From Flavobacteriales bacterium (GTDB lineage: Bacteria > Bacteroidota > Bacteroidia > Flavobacteriales_E > Vicingaceae), in the NCBI GenBank assembly GCA_020853105.1, contig JADYZM010000086.1:1-61328 (forward strand): 61,328 nt of DNA, read 5' to 3'. Shown here in pieces: positions 26,165-35,121 of this stretch. Position 1 is the stretch's first letter. Each line of letters starts with the position of its first letter. The notes under the pieces are model-generated. The model saw only the letters and a program-made list of their open reading frames with translations. It had not been told where the DNA came from and did no database searches. A program made the position numbers and the translations under genes.

Positions 26165-26554
26165 ATGATAAGATCACTCACTCCTAACTTAATGGTTAAT
26201 AATGTTGAAGAAACAATTGAATATTACATAGACATTTTAGGATTTTCGCTACTCAAGACTATACCTGAAAAAGGAGAATTAGATTGGGCAATGGTTAAAA
26301 GAAATGAAGTAATTCTTATGTTTCAATCTTCAAAAAGCTTGAAAAATGAATTACCCAAATTAAAATCACAGAAACCGGGTGGTGGTTTAACTTTTTATAT
26401 AAAAGTTGATAGAATAACTGAATTGCACGAAGAACTTATGGAAAACGATGTGGAAATTATTTCAGATTTAGAAAGCACATTCTATAATACTATTGAATTT
26501 TCAATTATTGATATCAATGGCTATATTTTGACATTTTCAGAAGAAAAAAATTAA
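26165..26554 (+). CDS. VOC superfamily (glyoxalase/bleomycin-resistance fold) protein
   Basis: A 129-residue protein with two beta-alpha-beta-beta-beta units of the vicinal-oxygen-chelate fold. The N-terminal LTPNLMVNNVEETIEYYIDILGFSLL and the C-terminal FSIIDINGYILTFSEE are typical. I see no complete set of metal ligands: a glutamate occurs near the C-terminus but the first-strand His is missing, so enzymatic activity is uncertain. It lies between paaZ and a crotonase-family gene (73 and 24 bases), which suggests an acyl-CoA-related role by context only. Confidence 0.82.
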   Translation: MIRSLTPNLMVNNVEETIEYYIDILGFSLLKTIPEKGELDWAMVKRNEVILMFQSSKSLKNELPKLKSQKPGGGLTFYIKVDRITELHEELMENDVEIISDLESTFYNTIEFSIIDINGYILTFSEEKN

Positions 26555-26578
26555 TTTAATTTTCTTAAAATCTAAAGA

Positions 26579-27349
26579 ATGACAATAACGGAACAAGGTA
26601 AAGTTGAAATATCAATAAATCAAAATGGTATTGCAACAATAGAATTTTATCACCCAATGAGTAATTCATTACCTGGAAAATTATTAGGAGAACTTGCTAA
26701 AACAATAGAGACCGCCGGTAGCAATGATACAATAAAAGTAATAATTTTAAAATCTTCTGGTGATAAAGCATTTTGTGCCGGAGCTAGTTTTGATGAATTA
26801 ATTTCTATTAATGAAATTGAAAAAGGAACACAATTCTTCTCAGGATTTGCTCATGTAATCAATGCAATTAGAAAATGTCCAAAATTCATCATTGGAAGAG
26901 TTCAAGGAAAAGCTGTTGGTGGTGGAGTTGGAATGGCTAGTGCTGTAGATTATTGTTATGCCACAACACAAGCTTCTGTAAAGCTTAGTGAGTTAGCAGT
27001 AGGCATTGGTCCTTTTGTTGTTGGTCCGGCAGTGGAACGAAAAATTGGAACATCAGCTATGAGTATGCTTACTATAAATGCCACTGAATGGTATTCTGCA
27101 AATTGGGCAAAAGAAAAATCACTCTATGCAGAGATATTTAATACTATTGACGAAATGGATACTGCTATTGATGAATTAGCAATAAAATTATCCAAATCAA
27201 ATCCTGAGGCAATGAAAATGCTTAAAAAAGTATTTTGGGAAGGTACTGAGCACTGGGACGACTTACTTTTAGAAAGAGCTGCAATGAGTGGTAAACTCGT
27301 TGTTTCAGATTTTACAAGAAAAGCTATTCAATCTTTCAAAAGCAAATAG
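26579..27349 (+). CDS. Enoyl-CoA hydratase/isomerase family protein
   Basis: A 256-residue crotonase-fold protein. The oxyanion-hole segments CAGASFDEL (66-74) and KAVGGGVGMA (111-120) are clear. Of the two glutamates used by true hydratases, the second is kept (E138 in LSELAVG) but the first is replaced by Gly118 in GGGVGMA. This points to an isomerase or another crotonase reaction rather than simple hydration. Together with paaZ upstream, a role in ring-derived or unsaturated acyl-CoA breakdown (PaaG/PaaF-like) is plausible but not shown. It ends just before a bidirectional terminator. Confidence 0.88.
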   Translation: MTITEQGKVEISINQNGIATIEFYHPMSNSLPGKLLGELAKTIETAGSNDTIKVIILKSSGDKAFCAGASFDELISINEIEKGTQFFSGFAHVINAIRKCPKFIIGRVQGKAVGGGVGMASAVDYCYATTQASVKLSELAVGIGPFVVGPAVERKIGTSAMSMLTINATEWYSANWAKEKSLYAEIFNTIDEMDTAIDELAIKLSKSNPEAMKMLKKVFWEGTEHWDDLLLERAAMSGKLVVSDFTRKAIQSFKSK

Positions 27350-27369
27350 ATTTAACATATAATAAAAAA

Positions 27370-27402
27370 AATAGCTCAAGAGTATCTTGAGCTATTTTTT
27401 TA
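27370..27402. terminator. Bidirectional terminator between crotonase gene and nqrF
   Basis: Stem AATAGCTCAAG/CTTGAGCTATT (27370-27380 and 27386-27396) with loop AGTAT, flanked by A- and T-tracts, between convergent genes. It also ends the nqr operon. Confidence 0.93.
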
Positions 27403-27418
27403 TCTGAAAGGCGAAAAA

Positions 27419-28717
27419 TTATCCACCAAAATCATCAAAACGTACATTTTCTTTCGGAACACCCCAATCATCACACATTTTCACAACAGCATTATTCATC
27501 ATCGGAGGACCACAGAAATAAAATTCAATATCTTCCGGAGAATCGTGTTTACTTAAATATTGATCTATAACAACCTGATGAACAAATCCAGTAAACCCAT
27601 CTCCTTCTTTATCATTAACATCTTTTTTAATTTTCCAATTATCAGATTCTAACGGCTCAGAAAGAACTAAATAGAACTTAAAGTTTGGAAAATCTTTTTC
27701 TAAGTCTCTAAAATAGTGAATGTAAAACAATTCAGCTTTTGAACGACCGCCATACCAATAGGATACTTTTCTTCCCGTTTTTAAGGTTTTAAATAATTCA
27801 TAAAGATGAGAGCGCATTGGAGCCATTCCTGCTCCACCACCAATGTATAGCATTTCTGCCTCTGAATGATTGATAAAGAATTCACCATAAGGACCAGAAA
27901 TTGTTGCATTATCACCTACTTTTAAATTAAAAATATATGAAGATGCAACACCAGGATTAACATCCATCCAACCATTTTTAGCTCTATCCCAAGGTGGTGT
28001 AGCCACACGAACGTTCAACATAATTTTTCTACCTTCAGCAGGATACGAAGCCATAGAATATGCTCTCACAACTTCTTCTTCATTTTTCATCACAAGAGGC
28101 CAAAGATTGAATTTATCCCAATCTTTCTTAAATTTATCTGGTTCTCCAGGATGATCTTGTGGGTGTGCCGTAATATCCATTTCAGAATATTTAACTGTAC
28201 AAGCCGGTATTTTTATTTGAATATACCCGCCTGCTTGATAATGCATATCCTCTGGAATTTCAACTATAAACTCTTTTATAAAAGTTGCAACGTTATAATT
28301 TGAAACAACCGTAGCTTGCCATTCTTTAATTCCAAGAATTTCTTCATGGATTTGAATTTGCATGTCCTCTTTTACTTTCACTTGACATCCTAATCTCCAG
28401 TTATCTGCAATTTCTTTTCTAGAGAAGTTAGGGGCTTCAGTTGGCAAGATTTCTCCACCACCACTGATTACTTGACATCTACATTGAGCACATGTTCCTC
28501 CACCACCACAAGCAGATGGCAAAAATATTCCTGCATTTCCTAAAGTAGATAATAATGAATTACCTCCATCTACTTCTACAACTTTATCTTTGTTAATAGT
28601 AATTTTTACCTTTCCGGAAGAAGTTAATTTCGCTTTTGCAAACAAAAGTATGCTTACAAGAATTAAAGTAACTATTAGAAAAACTACAGCTGCTAATATT
28701 ATTAATCCAAAATCCAT
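27419..28717 (-). CDS. nqrF: Na+-translocating NADH:quinone reductase subunit F
   Basis: A 432-residue subunit that takes electrons from NADH. One N-terminal helix (about 3-27) anchors it. The 2Fe-2S ferredoxin domain has cysteines at 70, 76, 79 and 111 (CGGGGTCAQC then GCQV). The FAD-binding part has RAYSMASYP, and the NADH-binding part has GGGAGMAPMRSHLYEL and a C-terminal YFCGPPMMN. It passes electrons through FAD and 2Fe-2S to the membrane subunits. It is last in the operon nqrABCDEF and ends at a shared terminator. Confidence 0.97.
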   Translation of the reverse strand: MDFGLIILAAVVFLIVTLILVSILLFAKAKLTSSGKVKITINKDKVVEVDGGNSLLSTLGNAGIFLPSACGGGGTCAQCRCQVISGGGEILPTEAPNFSRKEIADNWRLGCQVKVKEDMQIQIHEEILGIKEWQATVVSNYNVATFIKEFIVEIPEDMHYQAGGYIQIKIPACTVKYSEMDITAHPQDHPGEPDKFKKDWDKFNLWPLVMKNEEEVVRAYSMASYPAEGRKIMLNVRVATPPWDRAKNGWMDVNPGVASSYIFNLKVGDNATISGPYGEFFINHSEAEMLYIGGGAGMAPMRSHLYELFKTLKTGRKVSYWYGGRSKAELFYIHYFRDLEKDFPNFKFYLVLSEPLESDNWKIKKDVNDKEGDGFTGFVHQVVIDQYLSKHDSPEDIEFYFCGPPMMNNAVVKMCDDWGVPKENVRFDDFGG

Positions 28718-28727
28718 ATATCAAATA

Positions 28728-29342
28728 TTAAAGTTCGAAACCTAAGAAACCTAAAAATGCTAATCCCATTAGACTAGTTAAAACAAATGCTATTCCAACA
28801 CCTCTCAATGGAGCAGAAATATGAGAATATTTAATTTTTTCTCTGATGGCTGCTAATAAAACAATAGCAATACACCAACCCAAACCAGAGCCTAGACTAT
28901 AAATAGTTGCTTCCCCAACATTATTAAATTGTTTTTGTTGCATAAAAAGAGCTGCTCCTAAAATTGCACAGTTTACAGCGATTAGAGGTAAGAAAATACC
29001 TAAAGCTCCATACAATGATGGTGAGAATTTTTCTACTGACATTTCAACCAATTGTACAATTGATGCAATTACGGCAATAAATAAAATAAAGCTTAAAAAA
29101 CTCAAATCAATTGTTGCATACTCTTCTCCCATCCATGATAATGCACCTTCTTTTAGTACTAAGGTTTCTAGAAGATAATTCACAGGAACAGTAACAACTA
29201 ATACAAATATTACAGCCGCACCGAGTCCAACAGCTGTTTTTACGGTCTTTGAAACTGCCAAATAAGAACACATGCCAAGAAAAAATGTGAAAATCATATT
29301 TTCTATGAAAGCACTTTTGATAAATAATTTAAATAATTCCAT
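28728..29342 (-). CDS. nqrE: Na+-translocating NADH:quinone reductase subunit E
   Basis: A 204-residue integral membrane subunit with six helices, of the NqrD/NqrE (RnfA/E) fold. It contains the conserved half-membrane turns FTFFLGMCSYLAVS and AVNCAILGAALF, where cysteines at the pseudo-symmetric centre bind an Fe centre in the known enzyme (C25 and C109-C110 region, by approximate position). It forms part of the sodium and electron path. It lies 10 bases upstream of nqrF and 30 after nqrD. Confidence 0.96.
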   Translation of the reverse strand: MELFKLFIKSAFIENMIFTFFLGMCSYLAVSKTVKTAVGLGAAVIFVLVVTVPVNYLLETLVLKEGALSWMGEEYATIDLSFLSFILFIAVIASIVQLVEMSVEKFSPSLYGALGIFLPLIAVNCAILGAALFMQQKQFNNVGEATIYSLGSGLGWCIAIVLLAAIREKIKYSHISAPLRGVGIAFVLTSLMGLAFLGFLGFEL

Positions 29343-29372
29343 TTTGCTTTAAATTTAATTGTGGATTATATA

Positions 29373-30035
29373 TTATGCTTCTATTAAATCAGGATTTTTT
29401 GCTCGTTGGAACCAAATAATCATTGCAACGATTACCAATGATGATGGCGGTAACAACATCAAACCATTATTTTCATAACCAAATTGATATACACTTTCGG
29501 GAATTATTGAAAGTTTACCAATACCTGGTAATGTAATGGTTCCGGAACCTATTACTTCTTTAAATAATGCAACTATTACAAGAATCATACTGTATCCCAA
29601 TCCATTTCCAATACCATCTAAAAATGAAGGCCAAGGTTTGTTTCCTAAAGCGAAAGCTTCAAATCGACCCATTAAAATACAGTTAGTGATAATAAGACCA
29701 ACAAATACGGATAATTGTTTACTTACATCATATACATACGCTTTTAGAATTTGGTCAACACAAATTACCAAGAATGCAGCTACCACTAATTGAACGATGA
29801 TTCTAATTCTACTGGGAATTAAATTTCTCATTGCAGATATAACAACATTACCTAATGCAGTTACAGCCATAACTGCAAAACCCATTACCAAGGCATTATC
29901 CATTTGAACAGTAACTGCTAAAGCTGAACAAATGCCCAATATTTGAATCGTAACTGGGTTTGTTTTGTTTAACGGGCTTGTTATAAGTTCTTTATTTTTC
30001 TTTGAAAATAAAGGTTCGCTTTTTGTTTCGCTCAT
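29373..30035 (-). CDS. nqrD: Na+-translocating NADH:quinone reductase subunit D
   Basis: A 220-residue integral membrane subunit homologous to NqrE, with six helices. It contains QILGICSALAVTVQMDNALVMG and LIITNCILMGRFEAFAL, the two inverted half-helices with cysteines that pair with those of NqrE around an Fe centre. A short cytosolic N-terminus precedes the first helix. It sits between nqrC (32 bases) and nqrE (30 bases). Confidence 0.96.
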   Translation of the reverse strand: MSETKSEPLFSKKNKELITSPLNKTNPVTIQILGICSALAVTVQMDNALVMGFAVMAVTALGNVVISAMRNLIPSRIRIIVQLVVAAFLVICVDQILKAYVYDVSKQLSVFVGLIITNCILMGRFEAFALGNKPWPSFLDGIGNGLGYSMILVIVALFKEVIGSGTITLPGIGKLSIIPESVYQFGYENNGLMLLPPSSLVIVAMIIWFQRAKNPDLIEA

Positions 30036-30067
30036 AATTTTCTATTTACTTTTTTGCGATTATATAA

Positions 30068-30982
30068 TTATTTAGCTGAAGTTGTATCACTTGCAACAGC
30101 AGCTGTTGCTCCACTTGCTGCATCTGTACTATCAGTAGCTGTAGCGACAACAGTTGTTGTACCTGAAAATTCAGGATGACTTTTGAAAAAATTATAATAA
30201 ACTTCAATTGTTCTAATTAACATTTCACCAACACCAACTCCTGTAAAAGTAGCACCACTGATACCATCAACTTCAAATTCATTAGGTTCATGGCTACCTG
30301 GTTTTATTACACGTATTGGAACAAATTTAGTACCGTCAGAAATTTTCTTTTTGATAAACTCTTCTTGAAACCACGGCTCAACAATTTTAGATCCCAAACC
30401 TGGGGTTTCTCCTTTATGGTCAAATACAGCACCACTGATAGTTACTAAATCAGAGTTTAATCCAATATAACCCCAAACATCATCCCACAAACCTTTTCCA
30501 CTTGCTGCAAGTACATAATAAGTAGCTCCATTAAATTCACATACAAAAATTGGAAAATGGATGTCTTTTGACTTACTCAATGCTTCTTTAGTAGCTTCCG
30601 GATTTCCTTTGTGTTGGTTCATAATTGGTTTTATGAACTTTGAATACTCTTTTCTTAAATCTATATTGAATGCATCTAACTTATCTGTTGCAGAAATTGG
30701 ATCTGTGCTTTTTTTATCGCTCAAAATATTACCTTGATAATCAATAGTAATTCTTCTCTTTATATAGTCATTAAACACTTTACCAGCTTGTTCTCGTTGA
30801 ATTCCTTTTGTCTCAGAAATTCCAATTGCTTGTAATATATTTTGCATTTTTTCGTTTGAAATGTTAGCACTTTGAGCTGGTCCTAAACTCATAGAAACAT
30901 AGGCTAACAATCCGCCAACCAATACTACCATAATAGTAGCAAAAGTTAGTGTATAAATATTACTTTCTCTGTCGAATCCCAT
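30068..30982 (-). CDS. nqrC: Na+-translocating NADH:quinone reductase subunit C
   Basis: A 304-residue subunit with one N-terminal helix (about 10-30) and a periplasmic FMN-binding domain. The flavin attachment motif D239-G-I-S-G-A-T245 fits the ApbE consensus Dxx(S/T)GAT, T245 being the site of covalent FMN. It is longer than usual at the C-terminus by an Ala/Thr/Ser-rich tail (about 272-304), which holds a second perfect match, D287-A-A-S-G-A-T293. Whether the tail is flavinylated is unknown. It is three bases after nqrB. Confidence 0.96.
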   Translation of the reverse strand: MGFDRESNIYTLTFATIMVVLVGGLLAYVSMSLGPAQSANISNEKMQNILQAIGISETKGIQREQAGKVFNDYIKRRITIDYQGNILSDKKSTDPISATDKLDAFNIDLRKEYSKFIKPIMNQHKGNPEATKEALSKSKDIHFPIFVCEFNGATYYVLAASGKGLWDDVWGYIGLNSDLVTISGAVFDHKGETPGLGSKIVEPWFQEEFIKKKISDGTKFVPIRVIKPGSHEPNEFEVDGISGATFTGVGVGEMLIRTIEVYYNFFKSHPEFSGTTTVVATATDSTDAASGATAAVASDTTSAK

Positions 30983-30984
30983 AA

Positions 30985-32151
30985 TTATGCTGTTTTAATT
31001 CTTTTTAATCTTCTATTGATATTTGAATTCACTACTATTGTATCAATTAATGGTGCAACAACATTACCAAGTAATATTGCCAACATTACACCTTCCGGAT
31101 ATGCAGGGTTTGCAACGCGAATCAGGATAGCCATAACTCCGATTAATAAACCATAAATAATTTTTCCGGTATTGGTTTGTGAAGCGGTAACTGGGTCTGT
31201 TGCCATAAATACAGCTCCAAACATAAAACCACCCAATACTAAATGATATACAGCAGGTAACTCAAAGTATGGATTACCTCCTACAGCGTTAAACATTAGA
31301 CCGGTTAAAAACCCTCCTGCTATCATAGATAACATAATTCTCAAGCTGCCAACTCCTGTTGCAATTAATATCAAAGCGCCTAACCCTATTGCAATAACTG
31401 ATGTTTCACCAATTGAACCTGGAATAAAGCCAATAATAGAATCCATTAGACTTGGAATTGCTTCAACCCCTCCTTCAATTACATTACTTAATGGAGTTGC
31501 TCCAGAAAAACCATCTATTGCCTTTCCTTCTCCTAAACTTATCCATACTTGGTCTCCGGACATTTTAGTTGGATACGCAAAAAATAAAAATGCTCGAGCA
31601 ACAAGTGCTACGTTAACCACATTCATTCCTGTTCCGCCAAATACTTCCTTTCCAATAACCACAGCAAAAATTGTTGCTATTGCAACCATCCACAATGGAA
31701 CACCAACAGGAACAATTAATGGTATTAACATCCCAGTTACTAAAAATCCTTCATGAATTGCATGTTTATTTATTGTAGCAAAAATAAATTCTACACCTAA
31801 TCCAACAGCATAGGAAACAATAACAATTGGTAAAACTAATTTTGCTCCATAGAAAAATTTATCCCAAAACATTGAACATACATTATCAGCAGAGGTAATT
31901 TCACCAATAGCAAGAAAATGTTGATGACCAACATTATACATTCCAAATAACAATGCCGGAATCAAAGCCAAAACAACCATTGACATGGTTCTTTTCAAGT
32001 CAATACCGTCTTTGATATGAACACCATTGTGATTAGTATGACCCGGTACAAATAAAAAAGTGTACGTACCATCCCAAACCGTATATGCCAATGGAAACTT
32101 ACCATCGGATTTAGGTTTGATTTTTTGCATAAAACTTTCTAAAGCTTTCAT
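30985..32151 (-). CDS. nqrB: Na+-translocating NADH:quinone reductase subunit B
   Basis: A 388-residue membrane subunit with about ten helices, homologous to RnfD. The covalent FMN motif is D213-G-F-S-G-A-T219 in IDGFSGATPLSNV. It carries FMN and probably riboflavin and forms part of the sodium channel and quinone site. The N-terminal segment of about 50 residues is cytosolic and interacts with NqrA in the known structure. It follows nqrA by 58 bases and precedes nqrC by two. Confidence 0.97.
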   Translation of the reverse strand: MKALESFMQKIKPKSDGKFPLAYTVWDGTYTFLFVPGHTNHNGVHIKDGIDLKRTMSMVVLALIPALLFGMYNVGHQHFLAIGEITSADNVCSMFWDKFFYGAKLVLPIVIVSYAVGLGVEFIFATINKHAIHEGFLVTGMLIPLIVPVGVPLWMVAIATIFAVVIGKEVFGGTGMNVVNVALVARAFLFFAYPTKMSGDQVWISLGEGKAIDGFSGATPLSNVIEGGVEAIPSLMDSIIGFIPGSIGETSVIAIGLGALILIATGVGSLRIMLSMIAGGFLTGLMFNAVGGNPYFELPAVYHLVLGGFMFGAVFMATDPVTASQTNTGKIIYGLLIGVMAILIRVANPAYPEGVMLAILLGNVVAPLIDTIVVNSNINRRLKRIKTA

Positions 32152-32209
32152 TAATCTATGTCGTTTAATGTTTTATATTGATAATTCTAATTCTTTACGT
32201 CTGTTTCAA

Positions 32210-33559
32210 TTAACTACACTCTTTTTTCACTAGATTCAATGCTTCTCTAACAATTTTTTGAGTGCTAATTTTTGAAGTACATGCATATTCGCACAAAGCA
32301 AAATCTTCGGGAGCAACTTCATAAACTCCAAGTTGTTCCATTCTGTCAATATCCTCTGTTATCATAGCTTTAACCAAATACACGGGATAAATATCCATTG
32401 GGAATACCTTTTCATATTCACCAGTAACAACAAAAGCCCTTTCTTCACCATTACAGTTCGTATTCAAATCATATTCCTTATTTGGTGTTAACCATGAGCA
32501 AAATGTTCTTGACAAGCTGAATTTATCAAACCCTGGAGCAATCCAACCAAAAAACTGATCATTTCCACCTTCGGGTATGACAGATAATTGATAATCATAA
32601 AATCCCAAATGTCCATTTGCAGAAATTTGTGATCCTGATAGTGGGTTACCACTTATAAATCTACCCCCATCTTCAACATTTCCACTAACTATATCGGTGA
32701 TTTTTGCTCCTAATACGGTTTTAATATATTTTGGTGATTTAACTTTTGATCCAACAAAAGCAACCGTTCTTGATGCGTCGAACTTACCTTCTTTAAATAA
32801 TTTTCCTATAGTCAACACATCTAATGCTCGTAACACCCATACTACTTCCCCTTTATTTACAGGATCAATATGGTGAGCCTGAATTCCAACATTTCCTGCC
32901 GGATGTGGTCCATAAAATCTATTTATTTGAACATTTTTAGCTCCAGAAAATGCAGCATCAACATTGTCATTACCAGAGTTGTTTAGGTGTACCTTACCGT
33001 CTGTTAATTTTGCAAGTGCATTTAATCCTGCTTGAAAAATTTCTGTTTGACCATGAACAACAAAACTATAATCCGGTGCTAATGGCGCTGAGTCAAAAGT
33101 TGAAATGAAAATTGCTTTTGGTTTAACAGCAGGATTAGCGATAACATCATAAGGACGTTGACGAATAAATGGCCATACACCACTTTTTAATAAATTTTCA
33201 ATAATCTCTTCTCTGGTTAACGAACTGGTATCCGCTTGTTTGAATGATTCATAGGACGATTGACCGTCAGATTTAACCTTCACATCAACAATTCTTCTTT
33301 TTTCAGCTCTGTTAATTTCAACTACCTCTCCACTAATTGGTGATGTAAATAGTATTTTATCGTTTTCTTTATCACAAAACAATGGTGAACCAGCTTTAAC
33401 TTTATCGCCTACTTTTACAAGTAATTTTGGGATAAGAGTCGGAAAATTTTCAGGTTTTAGAACTATTTCAGAAACATTTACGGGGTTTGCGTATATTTTT
33501 TCAGCTACGCCTTTGAGTTTAATATCAACTCCTTTTCGAATTTTAATTTCTTTTGACAT
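32210..33559 (-). CDS. nqrA: Na+-translocating NADH:quinone reductase subunit A
   Basis: A 449-residue soluble subunit on the cytosolic face. The N-terminus (KIRKGVDIKLKGVAE) with a following barrel-sandwich domain (KVGDKVKAGSPLFCDKEN...FTSPISGEVVEINRAEKRR) and the ARPYDVIANP-like segment (QRPYDVIANPAVKPKAIFI) are diagnostic. It has no cofactor and contributes to quinone binding. It is first in the operon, with a good promoter candidate 26 bases upstream of its ATG. Confidence 0.97.
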   Translation of the reverse strand: MSKEIKIRKGVDIKLKGVAEKIYANPVNVSEIVLKPENFPTLIPKLLVKVGDKVKAGSPLFCDKENDKILFTSPISGEVVEINRAEKRRIVDVKVKSDGQSSYESFKQADTSSLTREEIIENLLKSGVWPFIRQRPYDVIANPAVKPKAIFISTFDSAPLAPDYSFVVHGQTEIFQAGLNALAKLTDGKVHLNNSGNDNVDAAFSGAKNVQINRFYGPHPAGNVGIQAHHIDPVNKGEVVWVLRALDVLTIGKLFKEGKFDASRTVAFVGSKVKSPKYIKTVLGAKITDIVSGNVEDGGRFISGNPLSGSQISANGHLGFYDYQLSVIPEGGNDQFFGWIAPGFDKFSLSRTFCSWLTPNKEYDLNTNCNGEERAFVVTGEYEKVFPMDIYPVYLVKAMITEDIDRMEQLGVYEVAPEDFALCEYACTSKISTQKIVREALNLVKKECS

Positions 33560-33584
33560 TTGTCATGCTTTATAAAATCGGGAA

Positions 33585-33614
33585 CAAATTTAGAAATTAG
33601 AAAATTGAAAGCAA
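33585..33614 (-). promoter_or_regulatory. Promoter of the nqr operon
   Basis: On the minus strand TTG (33612-33614) and TAAATTTG (33585-33592) are 19 bases apart, a full match to the Bacteroidota TTG-N19-TAnnTTTG promoter. The predicted transcript starts about 20 bases before nqrA. Confidence 0.7.
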
Positions 33615-33672
33615 GTTTTTTATCACCAATATTTTGAACTTAATACTAAACTTCATATAAAGTATTAATTTT

Positions 33673-35049
33673 GTGATAATTAATTTTAATCTAGCGTTGA
33701 AAACCAACTATTTATCCTTTTTTTTCTCACCAAAAGTGCTCCTTGTGTTGTTCTGCTTGATTTGTGTTACCGGTACTTCTTATGCCGAATTACCAAATGA
33801 TAGCACATTGATGTATGCTGACACGAATTTTCTTAGATACGACGACCATGTTTATGATTCAAAAATTAAGACTGTTCAATTATACAATTCAAAGAGCAGC
33901 ATGAGTTACCCAATCATTAGCATTGATGGTACTGATAAGTTAAAAATAAACTTTGATGTATTGGGTAATGAATTAAGGTATTTTAACTTCACTTTTATAC
34001 ATTGCAATGCAAATTGGCAACCATCGGATTTATTGCCCAAGCAATTTATATCCGGAAATTTTGAAGATGAAATTAAGCAGTATAGTTATTCTTTAAGCAG
34101 TGGTTTACAATATATAAATTATTCAGCCGAATTTCCTAATGAAAATATAGCTCCCATAGTAAGTGGAAATTATATTTTAAAAGTTTACACCAATTTTAAT
34201 AGCGATGATGTAGTTATTACCAAACGATTTATGGTTGTTAATAATAAAGTAAAAATTTATCCGACAGTAAAAGAAGCAACAAATGTATTAGAACGATTTT
34301 CCCGCCAAGAAATTGATTTTTCAATTGATTATCAAAACACTTCTATTTTAAATCCTTACGACAATTTCAAAGTTGTATTGATGCAAAATTATCGATGGGA
34401 TAATGCAATAACAGGCTTAGTACCTCGATTTATCAACGGTACAACATTGGATTATAATTACGAAACCGATAATGTTTTTGATGGAGGAAATGAGTTTAGA
34501 AATTTCGACATCAAATCATTACGATCTCAAACCATTAACATCAAACGGATTATGTACAATGAAAAAGACAAATTAATTCATGTGTATTTGATTGATGATG
34601 AAAATCGCTCGTATAAAAGATATATAACATCTCCTGACTTGAACGGAAACTTCTTAATTAAAAAAGACGAAAGTTTAACCGATAGTGATATTGAAGCTGC
34701 TTATGTTAAAGTTCATTTTTCATTGAAACAATATCCTGAATTAAAAGAAGGAAACGTATATATTGTTGGGAAATTTTCTGACTGGAAATTCAATGAAGAG
34801 TTCAAAATGAAATACGACACATTAAATAACGTATATGAGCAGGAAGTTTTATTAAAACAAGGATACTATAATTATATGTATTGCGTTGTTAAAGATGGCT
34901 CTAAGAATGTGGGAGATATGACTCAATATGAAGGTAGCTTTTTTGAAACAGAAAACGATTACTCTATTTTAACTTACTACAGAAATCCTATACTTTTTTA
35001 CGACGAACTTATCGGCTACAGAACCTTCAATTCGATTAAACGAAACTAA
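33673..35049 (+). CDS. DUF5103 secreted protein
   Basis: A 458-residue exported protein of the Bacteroidota-specific DUF5103 type. A signal peptide ends near residue 40 (LLVLFCLICVTGTSYA). The mature part is beta-rich. The C-terminal 100 residues (VKVHFSLKQYPELKEGNVYIVGKFSDW...YKYDTLNNVYEQEV) look like a carbohydrate-binding CBM48/AMPK-type early-set domain. Start choice is uncertain: GTG at 33673 overlaps a TAATTTTG motif that could be a -7 element, and a TTG at 33697 is a possible later start. The neighbours nqrA (divergent) and the SpoIID-like gene give no function. Confidence 0.85.
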   Translation: MIINFNLALKTNYLSFFFSPKVLLVLFCLICVTGTSYAELPNDSTLMYADTNFLRYDDHVYDSKIKTVQLYNSKSSMSYPIISIDGTDKLKINFDVLGNELRYFNFTFIHCNANWQPSDLLPKQFISGNFEDEIKQYSYSLSSGLQYINYSAEFPNENIAPIVSGNYILKVYTNFNSDDVVITKRFMVVNNKVKIYPTVKEATNVLERFSRQEIDFSIDYQNTSILNPYDNFKVVLMQNYRWDNAITGLVPRFINGTTLDYNYETDNVFDGGNEFRNFDIKSLRSQTINIKRIMYNEKDKLIHVYLIDDENRSYKRYITSPDLNGNFLIKKDESLTDSDIEAAYVKVHFSLKQYPELKEGNVYIVGKFSDWKFNEEFKMKYDTLNNVYEQEVLLKQGYYNYMYCVVKDGSKNVGDMTQYEGSFFETENDYSILTYYRNPILFYDELIGYRTFNSIKRN

Positions 35050-35109
35050 TTAATAACAGATTGTGGATAATTGAGTTTTTGAATCACAGCCAAAACCTTT
35101 TCAATACTC

Positions 35110-35117
35110 TAAATTTG
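35110..35117 (+). promoter_or_regulatory. -7 promoter element (TAAATTTG)
   Basis: Exact TAnnTTTG match ending four bases before the GTG start at 35122, again suggesting a leaderless or near-leaderless transcript. The nearest upstream TTG (35079-35081) is 28 bases away, longer than usual. Confidence 0.35.
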
Positions 35118-35121
35118 CTTT

